A stretch of 64,000 nt of DNA, taken from NCBI RefSeq assembly GCF_020382885.2, contig NC_058511.1, positions 19,706,504 through 19,770,503 of the forward strand. Reading direction: 5' to 3'. This DNA is from Scatophagus argus. Lineage: Eukaryota > Chordata > Actinopteri > Scatophagidae. Position numbers and translations under genes: made by a program. Positions 46,801-58,400 of this stretch are shown here, piece after piece; position 1 is the first letter of the stretch, and each line of letters opens with the position of its first letter. The notes below the pieces were generated by a model. It was given only the letters and a program-made list of their open reading frames with translations, was not told the DNA's origin and ran no database searches.

Positions 46801-49800
46801 TTAATTGGTGAAAGGGTTAGATTCAAAGTTTCCATGAAACACAGCTTCCTGTTTGGACTATTTTCCTCCACAGAGCTTTTCTCTGTGATGTTTGGTTCTT
46901 TGCATGATCTTTTTAAGGCCTCTTGTGTCTTTTCTTTTCTTTCCTTATTACAGACGAGCACTTTACTTTTGTCTGTTTCTTTTGATCTCTGCTTCTCACG
47001 TTCCCTGCTTGTCTCTGACGAAGAGCTCCTCTTGTGTTTTCTGTTGATTGCATCTTCATGTCGTCTATCCTCTTTCCTTTGACAATCCTTTGACAGTCTA
47101 TCCCCTTTCCACTCTTTGGAGGAATCACGGTGGCCCTCGCCATGTTGGTTTAAAGTTTTTTCCCGATCTTTTGAGTCTGAAATTCTGATATGTTGGTCAC
47201 CGGTCTTGATTTTTTTATGATCTCTGTTGTAACTGTCTTTAGAACTGTGAGCTGCACTATAAGCTATACTATGTTCGGAGTCTGAGGTGGACATTTTAAA
47301 TTTATCTTGTCTCCGTTCTCGACCTCTCCCTTTCTTGTCATCAGAAGAAGTTGTACTATGTAAAATCTCTGATGGAGGGCTTCTGGTCCTCTCTGATCTA
47401 TGGTGCCCCTCAGCATTCAGGTAGTTTTTGCTTGTACGTGATCTGGAGTCATATCGTTGTCCTGTGCCTCTGTCTGCTTTGTGAGATCTGTTTTTCTCAG
47501 CAACATGACAATCCTTGCTGGGATCTGAACCAGTTCTATGTCTCCTATCTGTTGAGTCAGATAGTTTTTGACTTTGACATTTTTCCTCTCTGGGCTTGTA
47601 CTTTTGTTTGTCTGACTCATTACGTCGGGTTGATGAACAGCTACCGGATTTTCTGGCAGATTGGTCAGTCTGTTTATCAGGCACATCACAATCTGCCCTT
47701 GAAGAACTTTTTGAATGACTGTGAGAAGACACTTTTGAAGATCCAGTCTCAATAAAAGACCCACTGGGCCGACAGGTGAGATTATCGCTTTCCTTTCTGG
47801 AAGGTTGAGAGGGTTCCTGTGGAGGATGATCCTTCCTAGAAGGTGAAGCCGGTAGAGGGGGAAGAGGTGGAGGAGGACTGGATGGTGCAGGAGGAGGGTA
47901 AGCTCTGCGTGGTGGGGGATGAGGGTGAGGAGGAGGAGGAGGAGGGGGAAGACTGGATGCTGGGGGCAGAGGTGGGGGACTGGAGGATGGTGGAGGAGGA
48001 GGCCTACTCTTGGAGCTGTCTGTTGAGGTTCGACTGGACAAATTTTGATCCCGTAGATTATTAATGTGAGGCCGATGATAGCGACCTTTTTCTGACCTGG
48101 GGAAACAATGAATTAACCATGCTTAATCATTAAACTAGTAAAGAAAGCTTCTACAGACCACATTGGTTAGATATTCAACAAGTTACTTGTCCTTTTTTCC
48201 CCAAAAACAAATTTAAAAGCAAGAACAAAGTTAATGCAGTTTTATAAAAGCAATGTTAATAATTTTCAAAACCTTCTAAATAACAATTTAAGATATTTAA
48301 AAACATTTGTATGGCCCAGCAGAAACTCTGTATAATGGGCTACCAGTATATTTAAAAAAAAAAAAACACTTACAATTGGTTCAGTCTCTGAATCTCAGCA
48401 TCTTTTCGCATCACCTCCATTTTAGCTGTTCGTAAGAGTGCAGAGATGTTCTTTTTTAAACGGCAGTTCTCAGTGTTCAACCCTGTATTCTGTTTTTAAA
48501 AAACAGAGAGAAAGACAGCAAGAGCACACCATGTTAGTACTGTTCAATTTTTAGTGGATGTGGGTTTTGACAACCATTTTTACTAAATTACCCAGGTTTC
48601 CTCATCAATCTACACCAGGAACAGTTCCTAATAGAAGTGGGTTCCTAATAGAACTGAAGAATTTATCAAAATCAAGTGCAATATCCAAATTGCAGGAGCA
48701 ATGAATGAATATATATAATGTTAAATTTACTAACAATATTTTAATTTACATTTTTCTTTTTTTGAGCTCACCCTTTTCAACAGCTGAAGAATAAGGAAAA
48801 TAACACAAACCTGCAACTCCATCTGCTCCAGTCTCCTGCGCAACTCTTTAATTTGGTTTTGAGCTGCTTCGAACCTGGACTTCAACTGCAAACAAGCAAA
48901 CAAATAAAAGGAAGTGAACTGGAAAATAGTTGCCAGTTGACAGCAGTCCTCTATATTTTATCAGATAAACCTTTAACTTGTAAATTCTTGTGTATGATGC
49001 CAAATAAAGGTTCACCCTGTACTTTCAATTCACAACCACACTATTGGTCAAAGGGAAATCTATTGTAGCTGTTTTACACCCCGGACTAAGTAGCAGAACT
49101 TGCAACATAGGTTTTCTATCTGCAAAATGCGGCCCACGATGCAGGTTATGATCCTTCCTTCAACTATATATATATATATATATATATGACCACTTGTGAC
49201 CTAAGTGTGAAACTTCAGTCTTGTGAAAACAAGTAAGCTAGATTTGCGGATGAAGGTTGTGAGAGGGACCTTAACTGAACCACCTTAACTGTTAAATGGA
49301 AAGCTAACATCCCAAAACTGTAACACAGTTCTATAAAATGAAACACAGCAAGCACAGACACTATTTCAACCAGGATATTCCATATATTTAACAACTAAGG
49401 CTATTATTCAGGCCACCATCTACTAACTGAACTGATTAATGATATGAGATGTCAAGGTGACTTCCCATCTATGCTTAACTAGCTCCAGAGGAACTACTAC
49501 TAACTCACAGTCAGTACAAAAAGTCTAGTGACAGGTCAACAGAGAGAAAGGAAGCATAGAGCTCAAGGCAACTTACCTCAGAGTACACTGACTCTCTGTT
49601 CTTCTGTTCCTCTGTGACAATTTCTTCATAGAGATCCATTGACTCTTTCAGCTGAGAAGCATTTGCAGATGACTTGTCTGTAAAACAAGGCAAGAAATAA
49701 GGTATGTTGTGATTATAAAGCCTCAGTGCTGTACAAAGGAATCTGTACAGGACTATTTACCCAAATGCAATAATATCATTAGTAGCAACAATACTGCGCT

Positions 49801-50203
49801 GTAGTAGACTTAAGTTAGACTATTTCAAAAGGACGTTACCAGAAGTGCTGCTAGAGTTGATTTCCAGGCCATCATAGATATCCACAGAGTCTTCATTGAC
49901 ATCAGGTACCAAGACTGTGGACATTATAAATGTATTATAAACATACAGCTGTAAGTGCCACTTTTTTTCACCACATAGGTCTTGACTCAAAAATCATGGC
50001 CATGTCAGAAATGACCCTCAGATAAGTGTACTATACAGGGTATTAAGAGATCTATACAATACATGCGTTAAACAGCTTCATTACAAACTGGAATTTCCCA
50101 TAATATACAAATACCATTTAAAAAATGTGAAATGAGCAGTGTATGTAAATGTAATAGCCTTATACTTACGACCAGAAGCATCATTTATCTCAATGTTCTC
50201 CAT
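40764..50203 (-). CDS. casp8ap2: casp8ap2 (FLASH): histone locus body and histone pre-mRNA processing factor (9 coding exons)
   Basis: Coding segments, in order: 50203-50170, 49914-49840, 49677-49577, 48885-48811, 48489-48374, 48096-45527, 44511-41709, 41031-40932, 40826-40764. They total 5937 nt, 1978 residues (human 1982). FLASH sits in histone locus bodies, binds Lsm11 of the U7 snRNP and NPAT, and is needed for replication-dependent histone mRNA 3' ends. Seen: VDIY (22-25) and MDLYEEI (50-56), counterparts of human LDIY and LDLYEEI; a coiled coil (about 60-134); a proline-rich run (166-219); an Arg/Ser/Lys/Glu-rich stretch; LNLTLSP; IPDAISPLRSPVR; ELEEGEI (1039-1045); NGIVKRIFEQQ; LTEQQASSLTFNLV; and a C-terminal SANT-like domain in exons 7-9. 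It is head to head with mdn1. Confidence 0.96.
40932..41031 (-). CDS. casp8ap2: casp8ap2 coding exon 8 (SANT-like domain)
   Basis: 100 nt, acceptor CTTCTTCCAG, donor GTCAGT. It encodes DEDRAILIDLKSKGASRETF and LSEKLNKPSGQ, matching human DDREILLECQKRGPS and LAAKLDKNPNQ. This is the centre of the SANT/Myb-like domain that contacts NPAT in mammals. Confidence 0.94.
41709..44511 (-). CDS. casp8ap2: casp8ap2 coding exon 7 (large)
   Basis: 2803 nt, acceptor TAATGTGCAG ending at 44512, donor GTTAGT at 41708. It encodes about residues 991-1925, with ELEEGEI, the helical NGIVKRIFEQQAVDLKQKLW block, LTEQQASSLTFNLV, VSLTIPSPLKSDSHLSFL, SEQDIHLALD-type motif (here TEQDIHLALD), SNDHFIVKIR, a basic cluster, and AKNVIRKKGEVVMSWSR, the first strand of the C-terminal domain. 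Confidence 0.95.
44512..45526 (-). other. casp8ap2: casp8ap2 intron 6 (1.0 kb)
   Basis: It separates the two very large exons. AT-rich; no repeat or exon was recognised. Frame continuity (K, split D, F-S-G-T) shows that nothing is missing. Confidence 0.85.
45527..48096 (-). CDS. casp8ap2: casp8ap2 coding exon 6 (large, proline- and RS-rich)
   Basis: 2570 nt, acceptor TTTCCCCAG ending at 48097, donor GTAAAG at 45526. It encodes about residues 134-991: a start SEKGRYHRPHINNL, the proline-rich run at 166-219, a long Ser/Arg/Lys/Asp/Glu-rich region, CFMETLNLTLSPIKRP near the middle, and LKRIPDAISPLRSPVRITKR near the end. The open frame past 45527 is intronic. Confidence 0.94.
48374..48489 (-). 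CDS. casp8ap2: casp8ap2 coding exon 5
   Basis: 116 nt, acceptor TAAAAACAG, donor GTAAGTG. It encodes NTGLNTENCRLKKNISALLR and the rest of the coiled coil, matching human SLINENQSLKKNISALIKTA. Confidence 0.92.
48811..48885 (-). CDS. casp8ap2: casp8ap2 coding exon 4
   Basis: 75 nt, acceptor TTGTTTGCAG, donor GTTTGT. It encodes residues 71-95 (LKSRFEAAQNQIKELRRRLE onwards), an amphipathic, charged helix in the predicted coiled coil. Confidence 0.9.
49165..49187. repeat. (TA)n microsatellite
   Basis: A pure TA run of 23 nt in a casp8ap2 intron. Confidence 0.9.
49577..49677 (-). CDS. casp8ap2: casp8ap2 coding exon 3
   Basis: 101 nt, acceptor TTTTACAG, donor GTAAGT. It encodes about residues 37-70 with MDLYEEIVTEEQ, the counterpart of the human LDLYEEILTEE segment implicated in recruiting the histone cleavage complex. 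Confidence 0.93.
49840..49914 (-). CDS. casp8ap2: casp8ap2 coding exon 2
   Basis: 75 nt, acceptor GTCCACAG, donor GTAACG (weak but in phase). It encodes about residues 12-36 with the acidic motif EDSVDIYDGLE, matching human EGSLDIYAGLD. Confidence 0.88.
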
Positions 50204-50237
50204 TATTCCAAGTACCTCTGTGGCTCTCAAGGAGTTC
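50170..50237 (-). CDS. casp8ap2: casp8ap2 coding exon 1
   Basis: The acceptor TTATTATCAG ends at 50238; 34 nt of 5' UTR precede the ATG at 50203; the donor GTAAGT starts at 50169. It encodes MENIEINDASG plus one base. The gene therefore has a non-coding first exon upstream, near 51.8 kb. Confidence 0.85.
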
Positions 50238-51791
50238 CTGATAATAATGCCAAAGGAATACCAAAAGTTATCATCATTCTACAGGTATCAGTTACTTCAC
50301 ACAGGCCGAAGATGAACATTTAACACCTGGCTGATGAATATACTTAATGTGAAGTCAAAGTTCCTACCTTTATTGTAAGTGACACAAAGCACAACACTGA
50401 CTGCACAAAAATAGTGTCTTGAAATGGCTCAAATTTGTTCACTATGTTAATAGAATAATAACAGGCTAATAAGTTTAACTGGCTAGCATTTCAGGTGCCA
50501 ATTAGTAGCACCATTTAATCGACCAATCTTATAATTGCCTTAATCCCTTATTTGAACAACATGCAGGAGGATCCAGGATTTCTGGTGTGTTTTGGCCTAA
50601 ATGTGAAGCTATTTTGACGTCTCTTGATAAAATGTTGGCAGTGGCAGTTTTAAAAAACCTTTTTTGCGTTACCAAACTTAATGCAAGTGTAATATTTAAT
50701 CAGTGCAGTACAGCTTCAAGACCAGTTTCATATGATTATTTCAGTCCACATCACAGACAATAAGTGATAATATGACAGTACTGTAATAGGATGGACAACC
50801 GTCAACTGTCAGACATTGTGCCATACTGTTCTTATCCTGTTAGCCTTCCCTTAATTATCTCTGGTTATATCAGGTGATAGTGGGATATGGTGAAACTCAA
50901 CGAGCAGGACTGCTCTAGGGCAATACTATATTGGTAGACTTTAATGAAGTACTGTGGTTTCTTGATTCACTTACTTAATTTGTTTTTGGGAATCTTAAAA
51001 TAAAATGTACAATGTCACAATCAACAATGTATTGCAATGTAAAAGAGCATATACCATAACACAGTATTTATCCATGTTGCTCACTGCCACACACATAAAT
51101 ACACTGATATTAACATACTGTAGAAGTTATTTTCTGGACAAACTGAGACTAATCCCTCTTTTGTTAGCATGATTAATACTGTGGTCTACCTTTCTGTTCA
51201 GACTCAAAATTAAGTGAATGTAAAAAATACATATACTGATATCAAAGCTGATTCATCTTTTTTTGTTCACTACTATCCAAACAAAGAAGAGAGCAAAGAA
51301 CAAAGCCACCAACAGTTAGGCTGACAGAATCAAAATTAAGAGGCAGAACATGTGCTGTTGACTTTCGTCTTCGTGTTCAAATTGCTTTATTTCGAACTTT
51401 CTGACCCCGCGCCTAAATTTACTATTTGACCGTCTGAGCTCAGTCTGAAGCTGAAGTTAACATTACTATAGCTGCTACTGTCCTTTCCTAAACTCTTAAC
51501 CCCACACGATCTTCTTCTGAGATTTCTAGATGAACCAGTTAATACAAAAGACTAAGTGAAGGGCAAACCCAACTTCCAGCGTTTCTGTTAAGTTAGCTAT
51601 ACGCCAAGTTTCGATCAGTTAGCCCACCGCTGGCTTCATATCCAAATTAATCAATGTATCACCTATGACCAAAAGTAACCCATAAGGACAAAACTGCTCA
51701 GTGAGGGAGTTAGGGATGCTAACACAGACGCTATGCGCCAGCCAGGCGCTATTTAATGCAGTATTAGACTAAACTAACTATGAATTAGTTT
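50238..51791 (-). other. casp8ap2: casp8ap2 5' UTR intron (about 1.55 kb)
   Basis: Lies between the inferred non-coding first exon and coding exon 1. AT-rich, with no recognised features. Confidence 0.5.
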
Positions 51792-51844
51792 ACTTACTTA
51801 TTTGCGTATTGTTATGTGTCCTCCCGTTGTTTACAACTGTGATG

Positions 51845-51853
51845 TCGCGCCAA
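51845..51853 (-). promoter_or_regulatory. E2F consensus site TTGGCGCGA
   Basis: On the - strand TTGGCGC matches the E2F core TTSSCGC at all seven positions. It lies about 50 nt upstream of the casp8ap2 first-exon donor, in or next to the first exon. Confidence 0.5.
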
Positions 51854-51880
51854 GACTTCACTGCACAGGAAGCGACGACA

Positions 51881-51889
51881 TTTTCCCGC
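51881..51889 (+). promoter_or_regulatory. E2F consensus site TTTTCCCGC
   Basis: TTTCCCGC matches the full E2F consensus TTTSSCGC. It is 28 bp from the other site, in opposite orientation. Binding is inferred from the motif alone. Confidence 0.55.
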
Positions 51890-52118
51890 GGTCTGTCACT
51901 GCTGAGTGTGTGTGATTTTGCAGCCCCTCGGTTTCGAAAAAACCCTAAAGGAGAGCAATTGTGGCCCGACTTACGGTACTCCCCAGCGGTTCATATTCTA
52001 CCACAGCAAAATGACATGGACGAAAGAATTAAATAGCAGCAGATATGGCAATTTGCTCAAGAGAAAGTTGCCCCACTCGTGGAGAGAGTTACTCTGTGCC
52101 GGTGGCGTCACTCTCCGT

Positions 52119-52127
52119 TTACGTCAT
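52119..52127 (+). promoter_or_regulatory. CRE/ATF-like site TTACGTCAT
   Basis: TTACGTCA is one base from the palindromic CRE TGACGTCA. It lies about 260 bp upstream of the mdn1 ATG; a second ACGTC core follows near 52136. Confidence 0.4.
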
Positions 52128-52383
52128 CACATTGCGACGTCGGTGGGGGAAAGGGGGTGGGGGGGGTGGGGTGCCAGTCCGACCCGGAAGGATTTGTGCT
52201 TCACTCACATGTGGACAGGATTTTAACACCAGTGACGGGAACGTGCTCGTATGTTGTGATACAACCTCAGACAGGCGAACGCGTGATGAACCCCGCATTT
52301 TGGCTTAATAACCGCGAATCAGGATAGACGGCCCGGGCTTGTTTTCGTTGAAGATCGCTCCTCCACAGGCGACAAATGATACG

Positions 52384-52479
52384 ATGGAAAATTTAGAATT
52401 GAGCCTGTCATCACTGAGCACCATATCTAGGCATGTTGACAAAAGTCACAACGAACTCAGCCAATATCTGTCAAAACAG
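52384..52479 (+). CDS. mdn1: mdn1 coding exon 1
   Basis: ATG at 52384, donor GTAAGA at 52480, residues 1-32, ending LSKQ in phase 0 (human FLAKQ). No acceptor-like sequence is needed upstream, so this is probably the first exon. Confidence 0.9.
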
Positions 52480-55400
52480 GTAAGATGTGTTCGTTCTTGG
52501 CTTCTGTGGGATAAAATAATGTGTTTGGGGTGTTTTTTGCTCACGCTGTGACTCAAAACGTGCCTGTGTGCAGTATGCAGTAACATTCCCCTCACATGTT
52601 AATAGCCACTGTCCAAATTACATAATTTCTGTGTAATTTCTGCCATTAAAACCCCTCTCCCGCCTTGTTAATCCATTGGATGTAAATATTTTAAGAAATA
52701 TTGATTTATGTGTGACCTTAATGTCAACCAATCAATATTTGACTGGGACCTTCATGCCATACACTCTCTTTTCAGATATGGAACCAGCAGGACAGGCAAT
52801 GTATTCTGGAGTGTTTGGCTCAGCTGCTGTTGGAGAAGGACTATACTTTGCTGATTGCACGACACCTGCGACCTCTTGTTCTGGATCTGTTGGAGCGGAG
52901 TGCGGAGAGGGTCAAAGCTGGTGGCAGAATCAACCATGACCTCCACGAGCGCCTATGTGTGGCCCTCAGCAAACTCCTCGGCATCAGTCCTGATGCGCAG
53001 GCGTAAGTAGACACAGTGAGCGTGGGGAATGTCCCTTCTCTTCGCACTAGTCTGTAAAAATGGTGATAGTGAAGTAAGGTCCTGTATCACAACATTCGAC
53101 ATAGCCTTAATTTAAATAATGAAGGTGTTACAACAAATTTTTAGCACAGAATATCAAGATTAAAGCCATACTTCAGCAATTTCATTGTAATGTGTTGCAG
53201 TATATTTGTCGGAGTGAGATGAGAGGTTCAGATCATACATTTGTGTGCAAAGTACAGAGATGGAATCAGGACATCCATAAAATACAAGTTACTGGAATAA
53301 TTAATTAGTGAACAGTACCTCAAACTGAAATTGTTAAAACTAAAGTTCAAGATGTTATTTATACATTTCTGTGTGTGGAGGAAGATTCAAGAGTCTTTAT
53401 TGTCATTATGCAAGCATAACAAAATTTTGTGCAGATTCTCAGCTTCAAAACACACTTATAAATAGGAAAAATAAAAAATTGCACACCTTAGAAAAAAAAA
53501 ATATAAAAATATAAAATACAAAGTACAAAATGCAGAATACAGAGTGAGGTAGATAAAACAAAGTGCACTAGTGCCAGACTATGTGTATGAGTGTTTCACT
53601 GTAGGGGGGTTATTGCTTTAACAGCTCTGGGGAAGAAGCTGTCCCTGAGTCTGTTGGTGCTGGTTTTAATGTTCCTGATGGAAGCGGTACAAACAGTTTG
53701 TTGCCCGGGTGGGTGGGGTCTGTGGCAATGCGTCTTGCCTTCTTCTGGACTCGGGCAGTGTAAACTGAGTCCAGATCTGGTAGACTGCAGCCCACAATCC
53801 CCTGTGCTGTCCTCACCACCCGGGCTAAATCTTTCCTGTCCTGTGCTGTGCAACTGCCATACCACACAGTTACACTGAGACACAGGATGCTTTCGATCGT
53901 GGCTCTGTAAAAGACAAGGCAGAAGGAGGAATTAAACAAATGAGATACCACCTGATGTTTGGAGGTATTAATAGACCACCAACTTGATCTCTGGACAGAG
54001 CCAGTGTAGCTGTTTCCCCCCATGCCTAGTCTTTATGTTAAGCTGGGATCACTATGTGTGGACTCCCACTTTGTAACGAACACACAGGCATGAGTCTAAT
54101 TTCCATCCTCTCATCAGTGCAAGTGTATTTCAAAACATGTCCCACTGCTCCTTTAATCAACCATGCACGACTGTGTCACAAGTTAGTGATGCAAGCCAAA
54201 CGCAGTGAATATGGGGCACTCTGGGCCCTTGAGAGTCTGAGGCCTTGTTGCAGTTGCCTCAGATAAGATAAGATAAAACAGAACTTTATCAATCCTGAAA
54301 GAAATTCTTGTGCCAGAGGTTGTTTAAAAGAGCACATAACAGTACCGATCTACAGGTTACAAGACAAATTAAAATGCAAAACACGTTACTAAAACACCAG
54401 TGCATTTCCCAGGTCAGGGCAATGAACTGATCCTAATTATTACAGGGCCAACTGGGCCTAATTTGCCCTCAGTAGTCAGTAAATTTACACATGAGCCTTC
54501 CAGACACCCTATAACATAGAGCTTTTTGTATGAATGACTTCAGTTTAATATTTGCAAACAAACAGCACCAAGAAAGAGCTCTCATAAGCAGCATGTTTTA
54601 CAGGGCTTTATGGTGCATATTGGGCACTCTTTAAAAGAGTACTCATATGATTTAGTACACTTTTCCTGAGGCTAAAAAAGAATGAAGTATTTTAGTTCTT
54701 AGTAAACTCTTCTGCTTGTCTCCAAAAGGTTTGCTGCGAGGTACTTCAATGATGCCCCCCCAGTGTTTCAGAGGCTCTTTTTTACCAGTGAAGAGTCATC
54801 AGCTGTTCACTATGGCCCCAGGAGAATGAAGCTGCGTGACCTCATGGGTGCCACTCTACGATTCCTCCAGAGTGATTGTGCCAAGTTTCGAATTCTGTGG
54901 GACTGGAGTCCTTGCGTTTCACAGCTGCTCACCAGCGACGTCATGGTTAGAGGGTATGTACCTGCTTCCTCTTTAGAACCAAAGAAGATCATATCAAGGA
55001 ACATATTCCTTATCACAGCTGTTTTCACTGCTGCACATTTGAAATGAATATTTTTGATACCTACACTCACACTAGGGACAATGTGGACTAGCCATGTGAT
55101 GGAGTAGCCACGTTATGGCTACTCTACATTGTCATGAGTAATGCTACATTACATGTAATGAAGCGAAGCTGAAGTACAGGGTGAAAATGCATACAGACAC
55201 AGGGAGAACATGCAAACTCTGCACAGAAGGGCCCAGATCCGGACTCGAACCCGGAAGTATCTAGGGTTGACCTTTTTCACAGAAAACATTTTGACATGTA
55301 ACATTGTTGAAGTGTTAAGCTTGTGTGATTTGCAGTAAATGAGTTGAAACAAAAGAATTTGTCTGTGTGTAGCTCTTTTTCCTCTGGTTAACCTTTCTAC

Positions 55401-58400
55401 TGCAAAACACAATACCCCTCCTCCTTTCTGTGCATATCTAGTTTCACTTATTAACAAGCAGCTACGTATACGCAAGACAATAACAATGGCTTTTTTAGAG
55501 TATGTTTACATGCTTTTAGCACTAGGTAAACGTACTAGTAAACAGTAATGGAGTGAAGAGGACACCAAATTATTAGAGGTTTTTCCATTGGTCCTGTTTT
55601 CACTGGCATTGCAGGGTTGAAGCAAAAACAGTAATGGTAGTTTTCGCTAATTTAATTTGACAGTGTACTTGTGGGTGTGAAGCACATTACGTTTCTAGAT
55701 GTTTGGTACCATTAGCTAACAAGTTGAAGTTATTAAAAGTTCAGTACAAAGGCTGAAATGGAGGATGTGGAACATTTTGGAGATGCTTGTTTGGGAGTTT
55801 GCTTCTCATTGACATGTAGGTGGTTTTCTGATTTTTCTGGCTCCATTGACTAATAAGATGGCAGTGAACAGTAAAACAATCTCCCTACTCCAAATCATTC
55901 CTTCAGAAACCTATGGATCACATCAAAATGCATTCTGTACTTCTTCTCTCTGTCTAGGTGTTCACACATAGCTGTTAGAGCAATGTTGATACTACTGTTT
56001 TCCTTTCTGCAGCTTTTTATACAACATTTCTTTTGTTGTTTTGCTTTCTTCTTGTTTGCCCACCATTAAATGTACTGTATTTTCCCATTGTCTCTAACAG
56101 ATACACTGCCCATTGTTTAGCGTTGGTCTCTCATATGACTGATAACCAGAAGACCATCTTTCTGAGAAAGGTGCTCACAGGTGATGAGATCCTGCACATG
56201 AAAATTAAGTATGTATCTTTGTTTTTCCTTTATCTATTGACATGTCTGAGACTGAATATCATGGAAAATTCTTAGTTTCAATCTTGTTCTTCAAACCTGT
56301 CTGGAATGGCACTAAAACAGCACCTTTTCAGTATATTTCGTCAAACATACACTCGGACACACATTCTGTTTAGTGTTCATGTTTGCATTCATAAACTAAA
56401 GTAAAAATAGTTTCCAGTGTATGTACAATTTCAGTATTTTTGTTACCTTTAAATTGGTATAGTACCAAAAAGGTTTGTCTTTTTTTCTTTGTTTCTTGTT
56501 TAGAGCTTTGGAAGAAACTCAGCAGCTGGAGGTAGAAAAAGCCCTAGTGTTAACCAATCAGGGCTCTGTAATGTGGCGCCAGGAAAAAGCTAATAAGTTT
56601 ACAAGGGGCCAGGTGGTATCAGAGGACCTGTCCCAGAATGTTGTGGCAGTCTGTGGTGTTGTCCTACCCAGGATAGTTCCCAGACAGGCTGCACAGGTAT
56701 GTACCCTTTGGTTTGTCACATAAAATTGTCTCTTGTTGATCTTTTGGTTCCAATCTTGTCTGTTGTCTCTGTTTGCAGGTGAACCAAAAAGATCTGGTGT
56801 TGGTGGATTCAACCTGTCGTAATCTGAGAAGACTGGCATTAGCTGTGGCTTCACAGAAACCTGTGCTGCTAGAAGGTCCTATTGGATGTGGTAAAACCGC
56901 CCTGGTAGAGTTTATAGCTGCTGTCACAGGACATACAAAAGCTACGGAGATCCTCAAGGTCCAGCTTGGGGATCAAACTGACAGTAAGGTGAGAAAGGAT
57001 GATATATTGTATGTAGATTACAATATGAATGTATTTATTCTCTCTACTAACTGCTAAAGGTCACCATCAGCCACCCAAAATGTATTCTGTTAACAGAATA
57101 TACCTTAAAAATCAGACAAATATCATCAAAATCTCTCCAATTCATCAAAAAAGAAAAGTATATATGAGACATGATATTGTTGGGTCAACATCTAAACCAA
57201 TCAGCTCTTGTATCAGCTCTTGTATCAGGCGGCCCTGGATCTTGCAGTTGGTGGAGAGCAACTGTAGCGGCCCAGCTCAAAAACTGCGGTCGCCTCGATC
57301 CTGCGAGATTATTGTTGCGTGCATGGTGTCGGAGCAAGTTGTGATCATGTTGGACAGAAATGTAAAAATCAGAAATCACCTGTGATCGATTCTGCGCAGG
57401 TTTATCTTGCAATAATCCTGATGATGTCAGTCTACATTATAAAGAGGTGAAGCATATATTTATTAATATATTTGTCAATTTAAAAGCTAATTTTGCAACC
57501 TAAGAAAGTCACTGTTTGACTTCGCTTCTCTATATTTGCTTGAGCTGTAGACTTAACAGAAAGCCTACATTACAAACTGGAGACTTGAGGTTTGGCCCAA
57601 ACTAGGGACTAAAAGTCAGGATATCTCAGCCTCTGGTGATTCAGTTTGGATTTTTCCTTTTTAAATATGCTCCTTGTGAGTTTGCCACCTTTACAGAAGT
57701 ACAATACTAAATCAGTACTGTAACATTCACTGAAGGTTAGATGGAAGACTGAAAATCTGTGAATGGTTTTGTTTGTTTCGCAGATGCTGCTGGGAATGTA
57801 CCGCTGTACTGACATACCAGGGAAGTTTGTGTGGCAGCCAGGAACGCTGACGCAAGCTGTATCTAAAGGCCAGTGGATTCTGTTGGAAGACATTGACCAT
57901 GCACCTCTGGATGTGGTGAGCTAAAACCTGTTGAGAACAGTATAGTTTCAGTACACATACTCTGTATACCTCATAATGGGCTTAGATGAATACATTTTAA
58001 GAATAGATCCTTAATTAAAAGATTATTATTGTTAAACTGTCTTAATGTTAGACCTGCTTGTTGTGAACTGCACTGCAACTGCACTGAAATATTTTTTTTA
58101 TTTTTTAGATATCTGTGCTCCTGCCTTTGATGGAGAATAAAAAGCTGATGATTCCAGGCAGGGAGGATTGTATCGATGTTGCTCCTGGATTTCAGTTCTT
58201 TGCAACAAGAAGGTAAGAGTATTGTTACATTCTAAATATGCTGATGCAGCTCGTCATTGTTAGAGTCTTTACGTGCCCTTTAGGGATGTGGCATGGTGGC
58301 AACCTGATTATCTTTCACTTTTTGGATATGTCTCCTCACTGCCCAAGCATGTCAAGACCTTAGAAAAACAAATCATGTGCTCGACTTTCAGGCTGCATGC

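Larger units (their letters stand above)
51792..51900 (-). other. casp8ap2: casp8ap2 non-coding first exon, donor side
   Basis: A GTAAGT donor on the - strand at 51797-51792 is the natural partner for the acceptor at 50238. The exon would end at 51798 and start somewhere near or above 51850. The transcription start is not visible, so the upper bound is approximate. Confidence 0.5.
51799..52383. promoter_or_regulatory. bidirectional promoter between casp8ap2 and mdn1
   Basis: The two genes diverge, with less than 0.6 kb between the casp8ap2 first-exon donor and the mdn1 ATG. The interval is GC- and CpG-rich compared with its surroundings and has no TATA box at an obvious place. It contains E2F consensus sites (51845-51853, 51881-51888), a CRE-like ACGTCA and a G-rich stretch (52147-52172). 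Head-to-head CpG promoters of this kind are common for housekeeping and cell-cycle genes. Confidence 0.75.
53003..54728 (+). other. mdn1: mdn1 intron 2 (1.7 kb), holds LINE fragment
   Basis: No coding exon is needed between residues 107 and 108. A reverse-oriented LINE 3' end (53388-54030) and a GATAA-tailed repeat (54256-54340) occupy about half of it. Confidence 0.85.

Noticed and set aside
53596..53883. + and - frames of about 95 codons near 53.6-53.9 kb as a host gene
   Set aside because: The - strand content is the reverse-transcriptase tail of a LINE; the + strand frame is its shadow.
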